NCBI GenBank assembly: GCA_964388175.1
Contig: CAYLYS010000002.1
Location: forward strand, 28,501-92,500
Direction: 5' to 3'
Source of the DNA: JAITWN01 sp964388175
Lineage (GTDB): Bacteria; Pseudomonadota; Gammaproteobacteria; SZUA-140
DNA length: 64,000 nt
The position numbers and the translations under genes were made by a program. The notes below the pieces were generated by a model that saw nothing but the letters and a program-made list of their open reading frames with translations, did not search any database and was not told the origin of the DNA. Positions 1 through 8,793 of the stretch are shown one piece after another; the stretch's first letter is position 1, and each line of letters opens with the position of its first letter.

Positions 1-25
1 GGACACCGCATTTGCGTTCTGCAGC

Positions 26-139
26 ATGGCGGACCGCTCCTTACCGGACCGTCGACGCCCGGAGTAGTATCGGGGATGGCGCCGTCGAGCGTGCAGGGAT
101 GCGATAGCGAGTCCGGTAAGGAGCGGCCCCCTCCGCCAT
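26..139. repeat. 24-bp inverted repeat upstream of tsaC
   Basis: Positions 26-49 and 111-139 are perfect reverse complements over 24 bp (8 bp plus 16 bp) apart from a 5-nt insertion (127-131, all C) in the right arm. The 16-bp core is CCGCTCCTTACCGGAC at 34-49. The 61-nt loop itself contains short palindromes. No gene is evident in 1-196. It could be a large RNA hairpin in the tsaC leader, the terminator region of an upstream gene, or a remnant of a small palindromic element. Confidence 0.75.
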
Positions 140-196
140 CACCGGCACGATGAACAGACACGACAACGGCATCTCTCCAGCGAACCCGATACACGC

Positions 197-751
197 ATGA
201 ACCACTGGCGACTGGCACAGGCGAGACGCTGCATCGAGGCCGGCGGCATCGTCGCCTATCCCACCGAAGCGGTCTACGGCCTCGGCTGCGATCCGCTCGA
301 CGCGCAGGCCGTCCTGCGTCTGCTGCGTATCAAGCGGCGCGCACTGGAGCAGGGCCTGATCGTGATCGGCGCGCACTTCGAACACATCGCCCCGTTCATC
401 GGCGCGGTCGAACGCCGCGCGCTGGCGCGGGCGCGGCGCAGTTGGCCCGGCCCGCACACCTGGCTGCTGCCGGCCGCGCCGACGGTGCCACCGTGGGTGC
501 GCGGCGCGCATGCGAGCATCGCCCTGCGCATCACCGCGCATCCGACCGCCGCCGCGCTGTGCGAGGCCGTCGGCGGCGCCATCGTCTCCACCAGCGCCAA
601 TGTCCATGGCCAGCCGCCCGCGCGCAGCGCGCTGCAGGTACGGCTGCAGCTCGGCGACGAGGTCGATTTCATCCTGACCGGCACCACCGGCAACAGCGCC
701 CGGCCGACGCCGATCCGCGACGCGCTCAGCGGGCAAACGATCCGCGCCTAG
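197..751 (+). CDS. tsaC: Threonylcarbamoyl-AMP synthase TsaC (YrdC/Sua5 family)
   Basis: Makes threonylcarbamoyl-AMP from threonine, bicarbonate and ATP, the first step of the t6A37 modification of ANN-decoding tRNAs in the cytoplasm. The 184-aa product has the single YrdC-like fold and the short YrdC/TsaC length, without the C-terminal Sua5 domain. Visible family signatures are GGIVAYPTEAVYGLGCDP near residue 17, the basic KRR segment, and a C-terminal STSANVHGQPPA block that lines the nucleotide pocket. It lies 83 nt upstream of hemF on the same strand, a pairing common in gammaproteobacteria. The ATG at 197 gives the family's normal N-terminus. Confidence 0.93.
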   Translation: MNHWRLAQARRCIEAGGIVAYPTEAVYGLGCDPLDAQAVLRLLRIKRRALEQGLIVIGAHFEHIAPFIGAVERRALARARRSWPGPHTWLLPAAPTVPPWVRGAHASIALRITAHPTAAALCEAVGGAIVSTSANVHGQPPARSALQVRLQLGDEVDFILTGTTGNSARPTPIRDALSGQTIRA

Positions 752-769
752 GGCCTGTTCAACACGGGC

Positions 770-798
770 TACACGCCGGCGGCGGGCTGGGTTAGAAT
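770..798 (+). promoter_or_regulatory. Possible hemF promoter
   Basis: A -10-like TAGAAT at 793-798 lies 37 nt before the hemF start, with only a poor -35 match near 770-775. A purine-rich AGGAAACAAGAGAA stretch before the ATG at 835 can serve as ribosome binding site. This is inference from sequence resemblance only. Confidence 0.3.
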
Positions 799-834
799 CG
801 CAGCAGCCATTCCCACACAGGAAACAAGAGAATT

Positions 835-1752
835 ATGAGCCAACCCGATATCTCAGCGGTCAAGGAATACCTGCTCGGTCTGCAGACCGGCATCACCGCG
901 GCGCTGGCAGAGGAAGACGGCAGCGCCGTTTTTGCCGAGGATCGCTGGGAACGCGAGGAAGGCGGCGGCGGACGCAGCCGGGTACTCCATGAAGGCGCTG
1001 TCTTCGAACAGGCCGGCGTCAATTTCTCCCACGTCACCGGCGCCAGCCTGCCCGCCGCGGCCACCGCCAGCCGCCCCGAACTGGCCGGCCGGCGCTTCGA
1101 GGCGCTGGGCGTGTCGCTGGTGATCCATCCGCGCAATCCCTATGTGCCGACCTCGCACGCCAATGTACGCTTCTTCATCGCCAGCAAGGACGGCGCGGCG
1201 CCGATCTGGTGGTTCGGCGGCGGCTTCGACCTCACTCCCTACTACGGTTTCGAGGACGACGCGCACCACTGGCACCGCGTCGCGCACCAGGCCTGCGCGC
1301 CCTTCGGCGAAGGCGTATACGAGCGCTACAAGCACTGGTGCGACGAATACTTCTATCTGCGCCACCGTAAGGAGCCGCGCGGCATCGGCGGCCTGTTCTT
1401 CGACGATCTCAACGAATGGGGCTTCGAACGCTGCTTCGATTTCATGCGCAGCGTCGGCGACCGCTACATCGCCGCCTACCGCCCCATCGTGGCGCGGCGC
1501 AAGGACATTCCCTACGGCGAACGCGAGCGCGACTTCCAGCTCTACCGCCGCGGGCGTTACGTCGAATTCAATCTGATCTACGACCGCGGCACCCTCTTCG
1601 GCCTGCAGTCGGGCGGACGCACCGAGTCCATCCTGATGTCGCTGCCGCCGCTGGTGAAATGGCGCTACAACTGGCGGCCGGAAGCCGGCAGCGAAGAAGA
1701 CCGGCTTTATCGGGATTTTCTCCGGCCGCGGGACTGGCTGCGGGAAAGCTGA
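835..1752 (+). CDS. hemF: Oxygen-dependent coproporphyrinogen III oxidase
   Basis: Catalyses the O2-dependent oxidative decarboxylation of coproporphyrinogen III to protoporphyrinogen IX in haem synthesis; soluble homodimer in the family. The 305-aa length matches family members. Diagnostic blocks are visible: NPYVPTSHANVRFF near residue 102, WWFGGGFDLTPYYGFEDD near 124, KHWCDEYFYLRHRKEPRG near 166, and an aromatic-rich C-terminus ending in PRDWL. It follows tsaC and is convergent with the small minus-strand gene at 1880-2131. Its presence implies aerobic haem synthesis; whether an anaerobic hemN exists elsewhere cannot be seen here. Confidence 0.97.
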   Translation: MSQPDISAVKEYLLGLQTGITAALAEEDGSAVFAEDRWEREEGGGGRSRVLHEGAVFEQAGVNFSHVTGASLPAAATASRPELAGRRFEALGVSLVIHPRNPYVPTSHANVRFFIASKDGAAPIWWFGGGFDLTPYYGFEDDAHHWHRVAHQACAPFGEGVYERYKHWCDEYFYLRHRKEPRGIGGLFFDDLNEWGFERCFDFMRSVGDRYIAAYRPIVARRKDIPYGERERDFQLYRRGRYVEFNLIYDRGTLFGLQSGGRTESILMSLPPLVKWRYNWRPEAGSEEDRLYRDFLRPRDWLRES

Positions 1753-1786
1753 CGGGAAGCCGGGGGGAAGTTCCGCCGCTATCGGG

Positions 1787-1809
1787 CTGCCGCGGCAAAC
1801 GCCGCGCAG
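1787..1809. terminator. Hairpin between hemF and a convergent small gene
   Basis: A GC-rich stem (CTG-C-CGCGGC, loop AAAC, GCCGCG-CAG; one bulged C) lies between the convergent genes. No T-run follows, so it is only a candidate bidirectional terminator. Confidence 0.3.
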
Positions 1810-1879
1810 TCCGGTTTCATGCCGGGCAGAACGGGCGCGCCTGCCGCCGCTGCGCGGGCGGACGGATCAGGCAAGCACA

Positions 1880-2131
1880 TCACTCGCGGCGCTCTTGCGC
1901 CGGATCGAACGCGCCGATCTCCTGACCGAGGCGATCGACCAGCGTCTTGTACTCGCCGCTGTCGGTGATGGCGCTGCGCTCGCGCTGCAGCGTCGCCTTG
2001 AGATGCTCGATGACGCCGTCGTAAATGGCATCGCGCTGCTGGGACAGCTCACGGTACTGATAGCTCTGCACGATGTTCCCGGCGACGCTCAGCGCCAATA
2101 TGGCCAGGATGAAAACATTGACTTTACCCAT
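1880..2131 (-). CDS. Small membrane-anchored protein of unknown function
   Basis: An 83-aa product not recognised as a named family. Residues 4-20 form a hydrophobic segment (VFILAILALSVAGNIV), probably a single N-terminal membrane anchor. The rest is charged and helical, with a probable short coiled coil (residues 25-70, many Q/E/R/K), so a Nin-oriented bitopic protein with a cytoplasmic or periplasmic helical tail is likely. It starts with an ATG and lies about 140 nt downstream of apaH on the same strand, possibly as the last gene of the metH-pip-dtd-apaH unit. Coding potential is supported by a clean start and the transmembrane pattern. Confidence 0.65.
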   Translation of the reverse strand: MGKVNVFILAILALSVAGNIVQSYQYRELSQQRDAIYDGVIEHLKATLQRERSAITDSGEYKTLVDRLGQEIGAFDPAQERRE

Positions 2132-2272
2132 CTTCGGTTTCCTTTGGTCCGGGAGAGATCAGGGGGAATTGGATCGTTTGCCGCCGGCAGACGCGGTCGG
2201 CGCGTCTAGCTTATCCGAGAACCCGTTGCAGCGGCCATCGCCGTTTCCCCAAGTGCGGACGCGCCGCACACA

Positions 2273-3118
2273 TCAGCCCGCATCCCCCGCATCTATGGCG
2301 CAATAGACCGGACACGGCGCGGCATGCCACTGCGCGGGCTCGACATCGAGCCGCACCGCGCTCAACGCACCGCCCCAGACACAGCCCGAATCGGTGGCGT
2401 AGATGCCCGCGGCCTGATAGGCGCCGAGCGCGGACCAGTGTCCGAAAACGATGCGGGCATCCGCGCTGGCGCGCCCCGGCACTTCGAACCAGGGCATGAG
2501 ACCGTCGCTGCGTCCGCGCACCGCGCCCTTGGCGCGCAGGTGCAGCCGGCCGTCGCGATCGCACAGCCGCAAACGCGTGAAGCAATTGAGCGAGAAACGC
2601 AGGCGCTCCATGCCCTGCAGCTCATCCGACCATCGGTCGGGCTGATCGCCGTACATGGCGGCGAGGAAATCACGCGCCTGCGCCGAACGCAGCGCCGTTT
2701 CGATCTCGCCGGCGCAGCGCGCGGCGAGCGCGATGTCCCACTGCGGCGCGAGACCGGCGTGCAGCAGCACGAAGCCGCGCTCGGAATCGCGATGCAGGAG
2801 CGGACGCGTCTGCAACCATTCGAGCAAGGGCTCGCGGTCCGGCGCCGTCAGCACATCGGTGAAGGTATCGCCGCCATGCGGGCGGCGCGTTCCCGCCGCC
2901 GCGGCGAGCAAATGCAGATCGTGATTGCCGAGCACGGTGACGGCATTGTCGCCGAGCGATTTGACGAAACGCAGCACCTGCAGGGAACGCGGCCCGCGGT
3001 TGACGAGGTCGCCGGCGAACCACAACTGGTCGGCATCGGAACGGAAAGCGATGCGTGTGAGCAGCGCGCGCAGTTCCTCGTAGCAACCCTGCACGTCGCC
3101 GATGGCGAACAGCGCCAT
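2273..3118 (-). CDS. apaH: Symmetrical bis(5'-nucleosyl)-tetraphosphatase
   Basis: Hydrolyses Ap4A to two ADP, controlling dinucleoside polyphosphates (and NpnN RNA caps in E. coli). The 281-aa product is a calcineurin-type metallophosphoesterase. Visible motifs are GDVQGCYEEL at residues 7-16, GDLVNRGP near 34-41, GNHD near 63-66 and a later HAGL, which together carry the two-metal site. The ATG at 3118 is preferred over an upstream in-frame codon because it gives the canonical MALFAIGDVQG N-terminus and lies one base after the dtd stop codon. Translational coupling with dtd is therefore likely. Confidence 0.95.
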   Translation of the reverse strand: MALFAIGDVQGCYEELRALLTRIAFRSDADQLWFAGDLVNRGPRSLQVLRFVKSLGDNAVTVLGNHDLHLLAAAAGTRRPHGGDTFTDVLTAPDREPLLEWLQTRPLLHRDSERGFVLLHAGLAPQWDIALAARCAGEIETALRSAQARDFLAAMYGDQPDRWSDELQGMERLRFSLNCFTRLRLCDRDGRLHLRAKGAVRGRSDGLMPWFEVPGRASADARIVFGHWSALGAYQAAGIYATDSGCVWGGALSAVRLDVEPAQWHAAPCPVYCAIDAGDAG

Positions 3119-3119
3119 A

Positions 3120-3605
3120 TCAGTGCGCCTCCGCCGATGGTACCGGCTCCTGTACCGACGTTGGCGGCAGCACACGCAGTTGCAGCGTGACCGGCCCGTC
3201 GTTGACCAATGCCACCTGCATGTCGGCGCCGAAGCGGCCGCGGGCGAGGCGCAGCGGATAGCGTGCGGCGCACGCCACGCAGTAGTCGAACAGGCGTTCG
3301 CCCTCGGCGGGCGCGGCCGCCGGCGTGAAGCTCGGACGCGTCCCCTGGCGAGTATCGGCGGCGAGAGTGAACTGGGAGACCAGCAGCAGATCGCCGCCGC
3401 TGTCGAGCAGGCTGCGGTTCATGCGACCGTCGGCATCGGCGAAGACGCGGTAATTCACCAGGCGTTCGATGAGGCGTTCGGCCTGCGCTTCGGCGTCGCC
3501 GCGCTCGACGGCGATGAATACCAGCAGACCGGCGCCGATCCCGGCGATGCGCTCCTCATCCACCGTCACCGCAGCCGAACGCACGCGCTGCAGCAGCGCG
3601 ATCAT
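3120..3605 (-). CDS. dtd: D-aminoacyl-tRNA deacylase
   Basis: Hydrolyses D-aminoacyl (and glycyl) esters mischarged on tRNA, a proofreading enzyme acting as a cytoplasmic homodimer. The 161-aa product begins MIALLQRVRSAAVTVD, typical of the family. It carries the SQFTL motif near residues 78-82, and the cross-subunit Gly-cisPro motif is seen as NDGPVT near 136-141. It overlaps the upstream pip gene by 4 nt (ATGA) and ends one base before apaH, so the three genes should be co-translated. The length is a little above the usual 145 aa because of a C-terminal tail after the GPVT motif. Confidence 0.95.
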   Translation of the reverse strand: MIALLQRVRSAAVTVDEERIAGIGAGLLVFIAVERGDAEAQAERLIERLVNYRVFADADGRMNRSLLDSGGDLLLVSQFTLAADTRQGTRPSFTPAAAPAEGERLFDYCVACAARYPLRLARGRFGADMQVALVNDGPVTLQLRVLPPTSVQEPVPSAEAH

Positions 3606-4549
3606 GACAGGCAGCGCACCAGTTCGCCGACGGCGCGCACCAGCGCATCGGTGGTGCCGCGCTCGGTGGCGGAATGGCCGGCATCGGGGATGATGCGCAA
3701 CTCGGCGCGCGGCCAGGCCTGATGGAGACGCCAGGCGTTTTCCAGCGGGCAGACCACATCATAGCGCCCATGGACAATGACACCGGGAATGTCGGCGAGG
3801 CGCGGCGCATCGCGCACCAGCTGATCGGGCTGGAGGAAGGAATCGTTGACGAAATAATGGCTCTCGATGCGCGCCAGGCTGAGCGCCGTGTACGGATCGG
3901 AAAAATGATCGACCACTTCCTTGCGCGGCAGCAGCGTCGAGGTCTTCGCCTCCCAGCGCGACCAGGCCTTGGCGGCCGCCATGCGCGCGATCTCGTCCTC
4001 GCCGGTCAAACGGCGATGATAGGCATGCAGCAGATCGCCGCGTTCGGCCTCGGGTATGGGGCGGAGGAATTCTTCCCAGTAATCGGGGAACAAACGGCTG
4101 GCGCCTTCCTGGTAGAACCAGCGGATTTCCTCCGGCCGGCACAGGAAGATGCCGCGCAGCACCAAGGCGAACACGCGCTCGGGATAGGTTTCGGCGTAAG
4201 CAAGGGACAGCGTCGAACCCCAGGAGCCGCCGAACAGCAGCCAGCGCTCAATGCCGAGATGCTCGCGGATGCGCTCCATGTCGGCGACCAGCGCCCAGGT
4301 ATCGTTGCCGTTGATTTCGGCGTGCGGCGTCGAGCGGCCGCAGCCGCGCTGATCGAACAGCACGATGCGGCAGTTTTCCGGATCGAAGAAGCGGCGATGG
4401 TAAGGTTCGCAGCCCGCGCCCGGCCCGCCGTGCACGAACAGCACCGGTACACCGCCCGGACTGCCGCATTCCTCGACGTGCAGCACGTGGGGCGGATCGA
4501 CGGCGAGGGAATGCGTCGCGTAAGGCCGGATGGCGGGAAAGAGGCCCAT
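3602..4549 (-). CDS. pip: Proline iminopeptidase (alpha/beta hydrolase)
   Basis: Removes N-terminal proline from peptides; family S33 peptidase, cytoplasmic. The 315-aa product has the oxyanion segment FVHGGPGAGCEPYHRRFFDP near residue 40, the DQRGCGRSTPH block, the nucleophile elbow GGSWGS near 110, the late Asp in HGRYDVVCP and the His in IPDAGHSA. The ATG at 4549 directly follows a possible GTG at 4552; both lie just after the metH stop, so start choice changes only one residue. It overlaps dtd by 4 nt. The pip-dtd-apaH order is consistent with a small housekeeping operon headed by metH. Confidence 0.93.
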   Translation of the reverse strand: MGLFPAIRPYATHSLAVDPPHVLHVEECGSPGGVPVLFVHGGPGAGCEPYHRRFFDPENCRIVLFDQRGCGRSTPHAEINGNDTWALVADMERIREHLGIERWLLFGGSWGSTLSLAYAETYPERVFALVLRGIFLCRPEEIRWFYQEGASRLFPDYWEEFLRPIPEAERGDLLHAYHRRLTGEDEIARMAAAKAWSRWEAKTSTLLPRKEVVDHFSDPYTALSLARIESHYFVNDSFLQPDQLVRDAPRLADIPGVIVHGRYDVVCPLENAWRLHQAWPRAELRIIPDAGHSATERGTTDALVRAVGELVRCLS

Positions 4550-4562
4550 CACGCGCGCTTGC

Positions 4563-7176
4563 TCATGGCGAGGCGGCCTGCTCGCCGGTATCCGCCGGGT
4601 TCTGTCCGCCGATGATGGCGTTCATGAGACGCAGGCCGCTGAACGCATCCTTGGCGTAATGCACCCGGTCGGGCTGCGTGTAGGCCTGGCGGCAATCGCC
4701 CTCGACGTAGCGGCGGGTCAGCGCCGCGCCGCCGAGCAGCACCGGGATGTCGATACCCTGGCGTTTCATCTCTTCCAGGTTTTCCTTCATGATCACCGTC
4801 GATTTCACCAGCAGCCCCGACATGCCGATGGCGTCGGCATTGTGCGTGCGCGCGGCGTCGATGATGGTGGCGATCGGCTGCTTGATGCCGAGGTTGACGA
4901 CCTCGTAGCCGTTNNNNNNNNNNCTTGCCGATGTCGTGCACGTCGCCCTTCACCGTCGCCAGCACCAGTATCCCTTTCTCGCCGCCTTCGAGGCGCTCCA
5001 TATGGGGTTCGAGGAAGGCGACCGCGGCCTTCATCGTTTCCGCCGATTGCAGCACGAAGGGCAGCTGCATCTGCCCGGCGCCGAACAGTTCGCCGACCAC
5101 CTTCATGCCGTCGAGCAGCAGCTCATTGATGATGTCGAGCGGCGCGTAGGTTTCCATCGCCGTGCGCAGATCATCATCGAGACCCTGGCGGTCGCCGTCG
5201 ATGATGCGCTGCTTGAGCGCTTCTTCTATGGTCGCGGGCCGCGCCTTGATCTCGCCCGCCGCTTTGACGTCCTTGAACAGATCGACGAAATGCAGCAGGG
5301 GATCGCGGCCGTCGCGCCAGTTGTTGAAGATCAGATCTTCGGCCGCGATGCGATGCGCCTCATCGATGCGGTGCAGCGGCATGATCTTGGAAACGTGGAT
5401 GATCGCCGCGGTCATACCGCGCTGCTGGGCGTGGTGCAGAAAGACCGAATTGAGCACGTGACGCGCCGCCGGCGCCAGGCCGAATGAAATATTCGACAGG
5501 CCGAGCAGGATCTGGCAGCGCGGCAGTTCGCGCGCGATCGCCTCGATCGCGTTCAGCGTATTGACGCCGTGCTCGCGATCATCGTTCATGCCGGTGCAGA
5601 TGGTGAATGTCAGCGGATCGAACATCAGATCCTCCGACGCCAGCCCGTACTGATTGACCGCGAAGTCATGCAGGCGATGGGCGATTTCGAGCTTTCTCTC
5701 GACGCTCTTCGCCATGCCCTCCTCGTCGATGGTCAGCGCCACCACGGCGGCACCGAAGCGCCGGGCATAGGACAGAATGGTCGCCGCTTTCTCCTCGCCG
5801 TCCTCGAAATTGATCGAATTGATGATGCTCTTGCCGCCGATCATCTTCAGCGCCGCCTCGAGCACCGGCGTTTCGGTGGAATCGATCACCAGCGGCACGG
5901 TGATCTGGCCGCGGTAACGCGAAATCACCTGGCACATGTCCACCGCCTCGGGCCTGCCGACATAGGCGACACAGACGTCGATGGCATGGGAACCTTCCTT
6001 GACCTGCTCGCGCCCGATGGCGGTAAGCCCGTCCCAATCCTCGACCGCGAGCAGCTCGCGGAACTTCTTCGAACCGTTGGCGTTGGAACGCTCGCCGACG
6101 GCGAATACCGCGTTCTCCTGGCGCAAGGGCACGCTGGTATACAGCGAGGTGACCGCCGGCAGCAGCGTCACCTCACGCCCGCGCGGCGCCGGATCGGGGC
6201 GCGCATCGATCATCTCGCGCAGCCGCGCGATGTGCGCCGGCGTCGTCCCGCAACAGCCGCCGATCAGGCTGACGCCGTCTTCCTCGATGAAGCGCTGCTG
6301 CCAGTCGGCGAGTTCCTCCGGACCGAGCGGATATTCGGTCTTGCCGTCGACCAGCATCGGCAAACCGGCATTGGGCATCACCGAAATGAGGCCGGGCCAG
6401 TTCTCGCCGAGATAGCGCACGTGCTCGGCCATCTCCGAAGGTCCGGTGGCGCAATTGAGGCCGATCGCGTCCACCTTCATGGCGGCGAGCGCGGTCACCG
6501 CGCACGCCATGTCGGAGCCGACCAGCATGGTGCCCGTGGTTTCGATGGTGACCTGGGCGAAGATCGGCACGTCCTCGCGACCCTGCTCGCGCGCGGCGCG
6601 GCGGCAGGCGCTGATCGCCGCCTTCATGGTGAGCAGATCCTGATTGGTTTCGAGCAGGAGAACATCGACACCGCCGTCGAGCAGGCCGCGCACCTGTTCG
6701 TAATAGGAGTCTTCGAGCATGTCGAAACCGATGTGACCGAGGCTCGGCAGCTTGGTGCCAGGCCCGATCGAGCCGATGACGTAGCGCGGCCATTCGGGTG
6801 TGGCGAACTCGGCCGCCGCTTCGCGCGCGAGTTCGGCGGCGAGGCGGTTGAGTTCATAGGTCTGTTCGACCAGATCGAATTCGGCGAAGACCACCTTGTT
6901 GGCGCCGAAGGTGTTGGTTTCCACGCAATCGGCGCCGGCGGCGAAATAAGCCCGGTGCATGCCACGCACGAAATCCGGCCGTGTCCGGCACAGGATTTCA
7001 GAGCAGTTTTCCAGACCGAGAAAATCCCGATCGACGTCCCAGTCTTCGGCCTGGATCAGCGTGCCGGTACCGCCATCACAGAGCAGCACACGCCGGCGCA
7101 GGCGATCGATGAAACGCTCCTGGTTCACAGCATCGTTCACAGTATCTTTCCCCGCATCAGTCCCGGTATCGATCAT
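4563..7176 (-). CDS. metH: Cobalamin-dependent methionine synthase, interrupted by an assembly gap, no activation domain
   Basis: Transfers a methyl group from 5-methyl-THF to homocysteine through cobalamin. Domains in order: homocysteine-binding barrel (about residues 20-340) with zinc cysteines in GLNCATGP and IGGCCGTTP; pterin-binding barrel (VGERSNANGSKKF onward); cap helices; B12-binding domain with the axial-His motif GDVHDIGK. Ten Ns at 4914-4923 stand for unknown sequence and shift the frame. The C-terminal part (LVKSTVIMKENLEEMKRQG, then VLLGGAALTRRYVEG) continues in another frame to the stop at 4563. By comparison with MetH about 10 residues are missing there. The SAM-binding reactivation domain (about 330 residues in E. 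coli) is absent and pip begins at once. Residues 2-17 hold a 4-residue repeat encoded by a 12-nt repeat. Confidence 0.9.
4914..4923. other. metH: Assembly gap (10 N)
   Basis: Ten unresolved bases inside the B12-binding domain of metH. The reading frame differs on the two sides, and homology indicates roughly 30 nt missing rather than 10, so the N-run is a placeholder. Confidence 0.98.
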
Positions 7177-7190
7177 GGGTATCGATCATG
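7123..7190. repeat. 12-nt degenerate tandem repeat at the metH 5' end
   Basis: Units: GTTCACAGCATC (7123), GTTCACAGTATC (7135), TTTCCCCGCATC (7147), AGTCCCGGTATC (7159), then GATCATGGGTATC and GATCATG. The period is 12 nt with one 13-nt unit. It covers the metH start and encodes the D-T/A-G/V-x repeat of the MetH N-terminus. Confidence 0.8.
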
Positions 7191-7259
7191 AGCCATGAAT
7201 CAAACCTGTTATCATACCCGCAAAACGCGTGCCCCACATTGTCACGACCGCCTTTTTAC

Positions 7260-8138
7260 ATGCGAGCGACACTCATCAAGCTCTTCATGCGCTTTTGCGC
7301 CTTGCTGCCGCTGCGCGCCGCCCATGCCGTCGGCGCCGGCGCCGGCAGCCTGCTGTCGATCCTGCCCAATCGCACGCACCGGGTGTCGCTGCGCAATCTC
7401 GAGCTCTGCCTCCCCGAACTGCCGGCGGATGAGCGGCGGCGCCTGGCCGCGCGCGCGCTGCGCGAAACCGGCAAGACCGCGGCCGAGACCGGCGCCCTGT
7501 GGCTGTGGCCGCGCGAGCGCGTACTGCAACTGGTACGCGCCACCAGCGGCCGCGAAGCGCTAGATGCCGCCATCCGCGACGGCCGCGGCGCGATCATCAT
7601 CACGCCGCACCTCGGCAGCTGGGAGATGGTCGGCCTGTACTGCTCGTCCCTGCAAACGCTGACCAGTCTCTACCGGCCGCCGCGCCTCGCCGCGCTCGAT
7701 GACTTCATGCGCGCCGGCCGCGAACATCTCGGCGCGCACCTGGTGCCGACCAATGCCGGCGGCGTCCGCCATCTCTACCGCGCGCTCGAACGCAATGAGA
7801 TGGTGGGACTGCTGCCGGATCAGGAACCGGGCCAGGGCGGCGGCATCTTCGTTCCCTTTTTCGGCATTTCCGCCTATACCATGACCCTGCTCGCCCGTCT
7901 GGTGCAGAAAAGCGCGGCGCCGGTGTTCTTCACCTATGCCGAACGGTTGGAGCGCGGCGCCGGCTTCCATCTGCATTTCATCGCCGCGGGCGCGGATTTC
8001 GCCCACGGCTCGGCGGAAGACATCAGCGCCGCGATGAACGCCGGCGTCGAAGCCTGCGTCAGGCGCATCCCCGAACAATACCAATGGGGCTACAAGCGCT
8101 TCCGCACCCGGCCCGAAGGCGAAGCGCGGTTCTACTGA
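7260..8138 (+). CDS. Lysophospholipid/lipid A acyltransferase (LpxL/HtrB family)
   Basis: Inner-membrane acyltransferase of the LpxL/LpxM/HtrB family that adds a secondary acyl chain to lipid A or a related lipid. The 292-aa product has an N-terminal hydrophobic anchor (about residues 5-35), the catalytic HX4E signature in PHLGSWEM near residue 112, a middle LLPDQEPGQGGG block and FVPFFG, typical of the family. The ATG at 7260 (MRATLIKLFMRF) is preferred to an in-frame codon 72 nt upstream because it gives the usual start just before the membrane anchor. It diverges from metH and is convergent with the methyltransferase. Which lipid A position it acylates cannot be told. Confidence 0.88.
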   Translation: MRATLIKLFMRFCALLPLRAAHAVGAGAGSLLSILPNRTHRVSLRNLELCLPELPADERRRLAARALRETGKTAAETGALWLWPRERVLQLVRATSGREALDAAIRDGRGAIIITPHLGSWEMVGLYCSSLQTLTSLYRPPRLAALDDFMRAGREHLGAHLVPTNAGGVRHLYRALERNEMVGLLPDQEPGQGGGIFVPFFGISAYTMTLLARLVQKSAAPVFFTYAERLERGAGFHLHFIAAGADFAHGSAEDISAAMNAGVEACVRRIPEQYQWGYKRFRTRPEGEARFY

Positions 8139-8158
8139 ATCCGCCGCCTCAGGCGGAT
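8139..8158. terminator. Hairpin between convergent genes
   Basis: Perfect 7-bp stem ATCCGCC/GGCGGAT with a 6-nt loop, directly after the acyltransferase stop and overlapping the stop codon of the convergent methyltransferase. No T-tract; a bidirectional terminator is plausible. Confidence 0.5.
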
Positions 8159-8793
8159 GCAGAATCTGGCTTGCGGGCGACGATCATGGCCTCATCGCGG
8201 AAACCCTGGCCGAGATCCCCGATCCGCCCCTCTTCCCGATAGACCAGCAGTTGCAGGCCGGCGAACAGCGCCAGCAGCTCATTTTCCGCGAGGCGAAACT
8301 CGGGATTGCCCGGCCCGGCATCGGTAACGCGGCTGCGGGTGAAGGTCTGATAGAAAACGAGACCGCCCGGGCGCAGCGCGGCGATGATGTGCGGCATCAG
8401 CGTGCGGTCGAGGAAATGCGCGACGACGATGACATCGCAGCTCTCCGGCGCGGGCGGCTGCAACAGCAGATCGCGCGCCTCGCTCTCCAGCGCCAGCCCC
8501 TGCTGCCGCGCATAGGCGGCGACGCACTCGGCGGCGACCGCTGAAATATCCCAGGCGCGCGTGCGCAGACCGAGGCCGGCAAGCAGTACCGCGTTGCCGG
8601 CCAGACCGCAGGCGAGTTCCAGCGCGTCCCCCGCTGCCGGCAGCAGATGGCGATTCTCCGCCAGCACCCGGCTCGGCGCGCCGGGCATCCCCCCGGTCGT
8701 CCCACTACTCGTCCCACTACTCGTCCCAGCGCCCGTCCCGGTTTTGCCGCTGTAGATCGCATCCCATTTCGCACGCGTATCGTTACTCATCAT
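8149..8793 (-). CDS. Class I SAM-dependent methyltransferase
   Basis: A 214-aa SAM methyltransferase resembling the TehB-like/thiopurine-like group; substrate unknown. After an N-terminal RAKWDAIYSGK segment, the SAM-binding motif I is DALELACGLAGNAVLLAGLG (around residues 57-76). Later blocks CDVIVVAHFLDRTLMPHI and ALRPGGLVFYQTFTRS match motifs II and III. Residues about 18-38 are low-complexity Gly/Thr/Ser (GTGAGTSSGTSSGTTGG), produced by a 12-nt DNA repeat, and look like a spacer insertion not present in usual relatives. It overlaps the downstream trkH start by 4 nt on the same strand, with the methyltransferase last in the run. Confidence 0.82.
   Translation of the reverse strand: MMSNDTRAKWDAIYSGKTGTGAGTSSGTSSGTTGGMPGAPSRVLAENRHLLPAAGDALELACGLAGNAVLLAGLGLRTRAWDISAVAAECVAAYARQQGLALESEARDLLLQPPAPESCDVIVVAHFLDRTLMPHIIAALRPGGLVFYQTFTRSRVTDAGPGNPEFRLAENELLALFAGLQLLVYREEGRIGDLGQGFRDEAMIVARKPDSASA
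8693..8740. repeat. 12-nt tandem repeat inside the methyltransferase gene
   Basis: Four 12-nt units: CCGGTCGTCCCA, CTACTCGTCCCA, CTACTCGTCCCA, GCGCCCGTCCCG. The middle two are identical. On the coding strand they give the Gly-Thr-Ser-Ser repeats near the N-terminus. Confidence 0.85.

Noticed and set aside
5569..7191. 540-codon open frame on the plus strand opposite metH
   Set aside because: Antisense shadow of a GC-rich gene; composition is His/Gln/Arg-rich without any domain, while metH on the other strand is certain.
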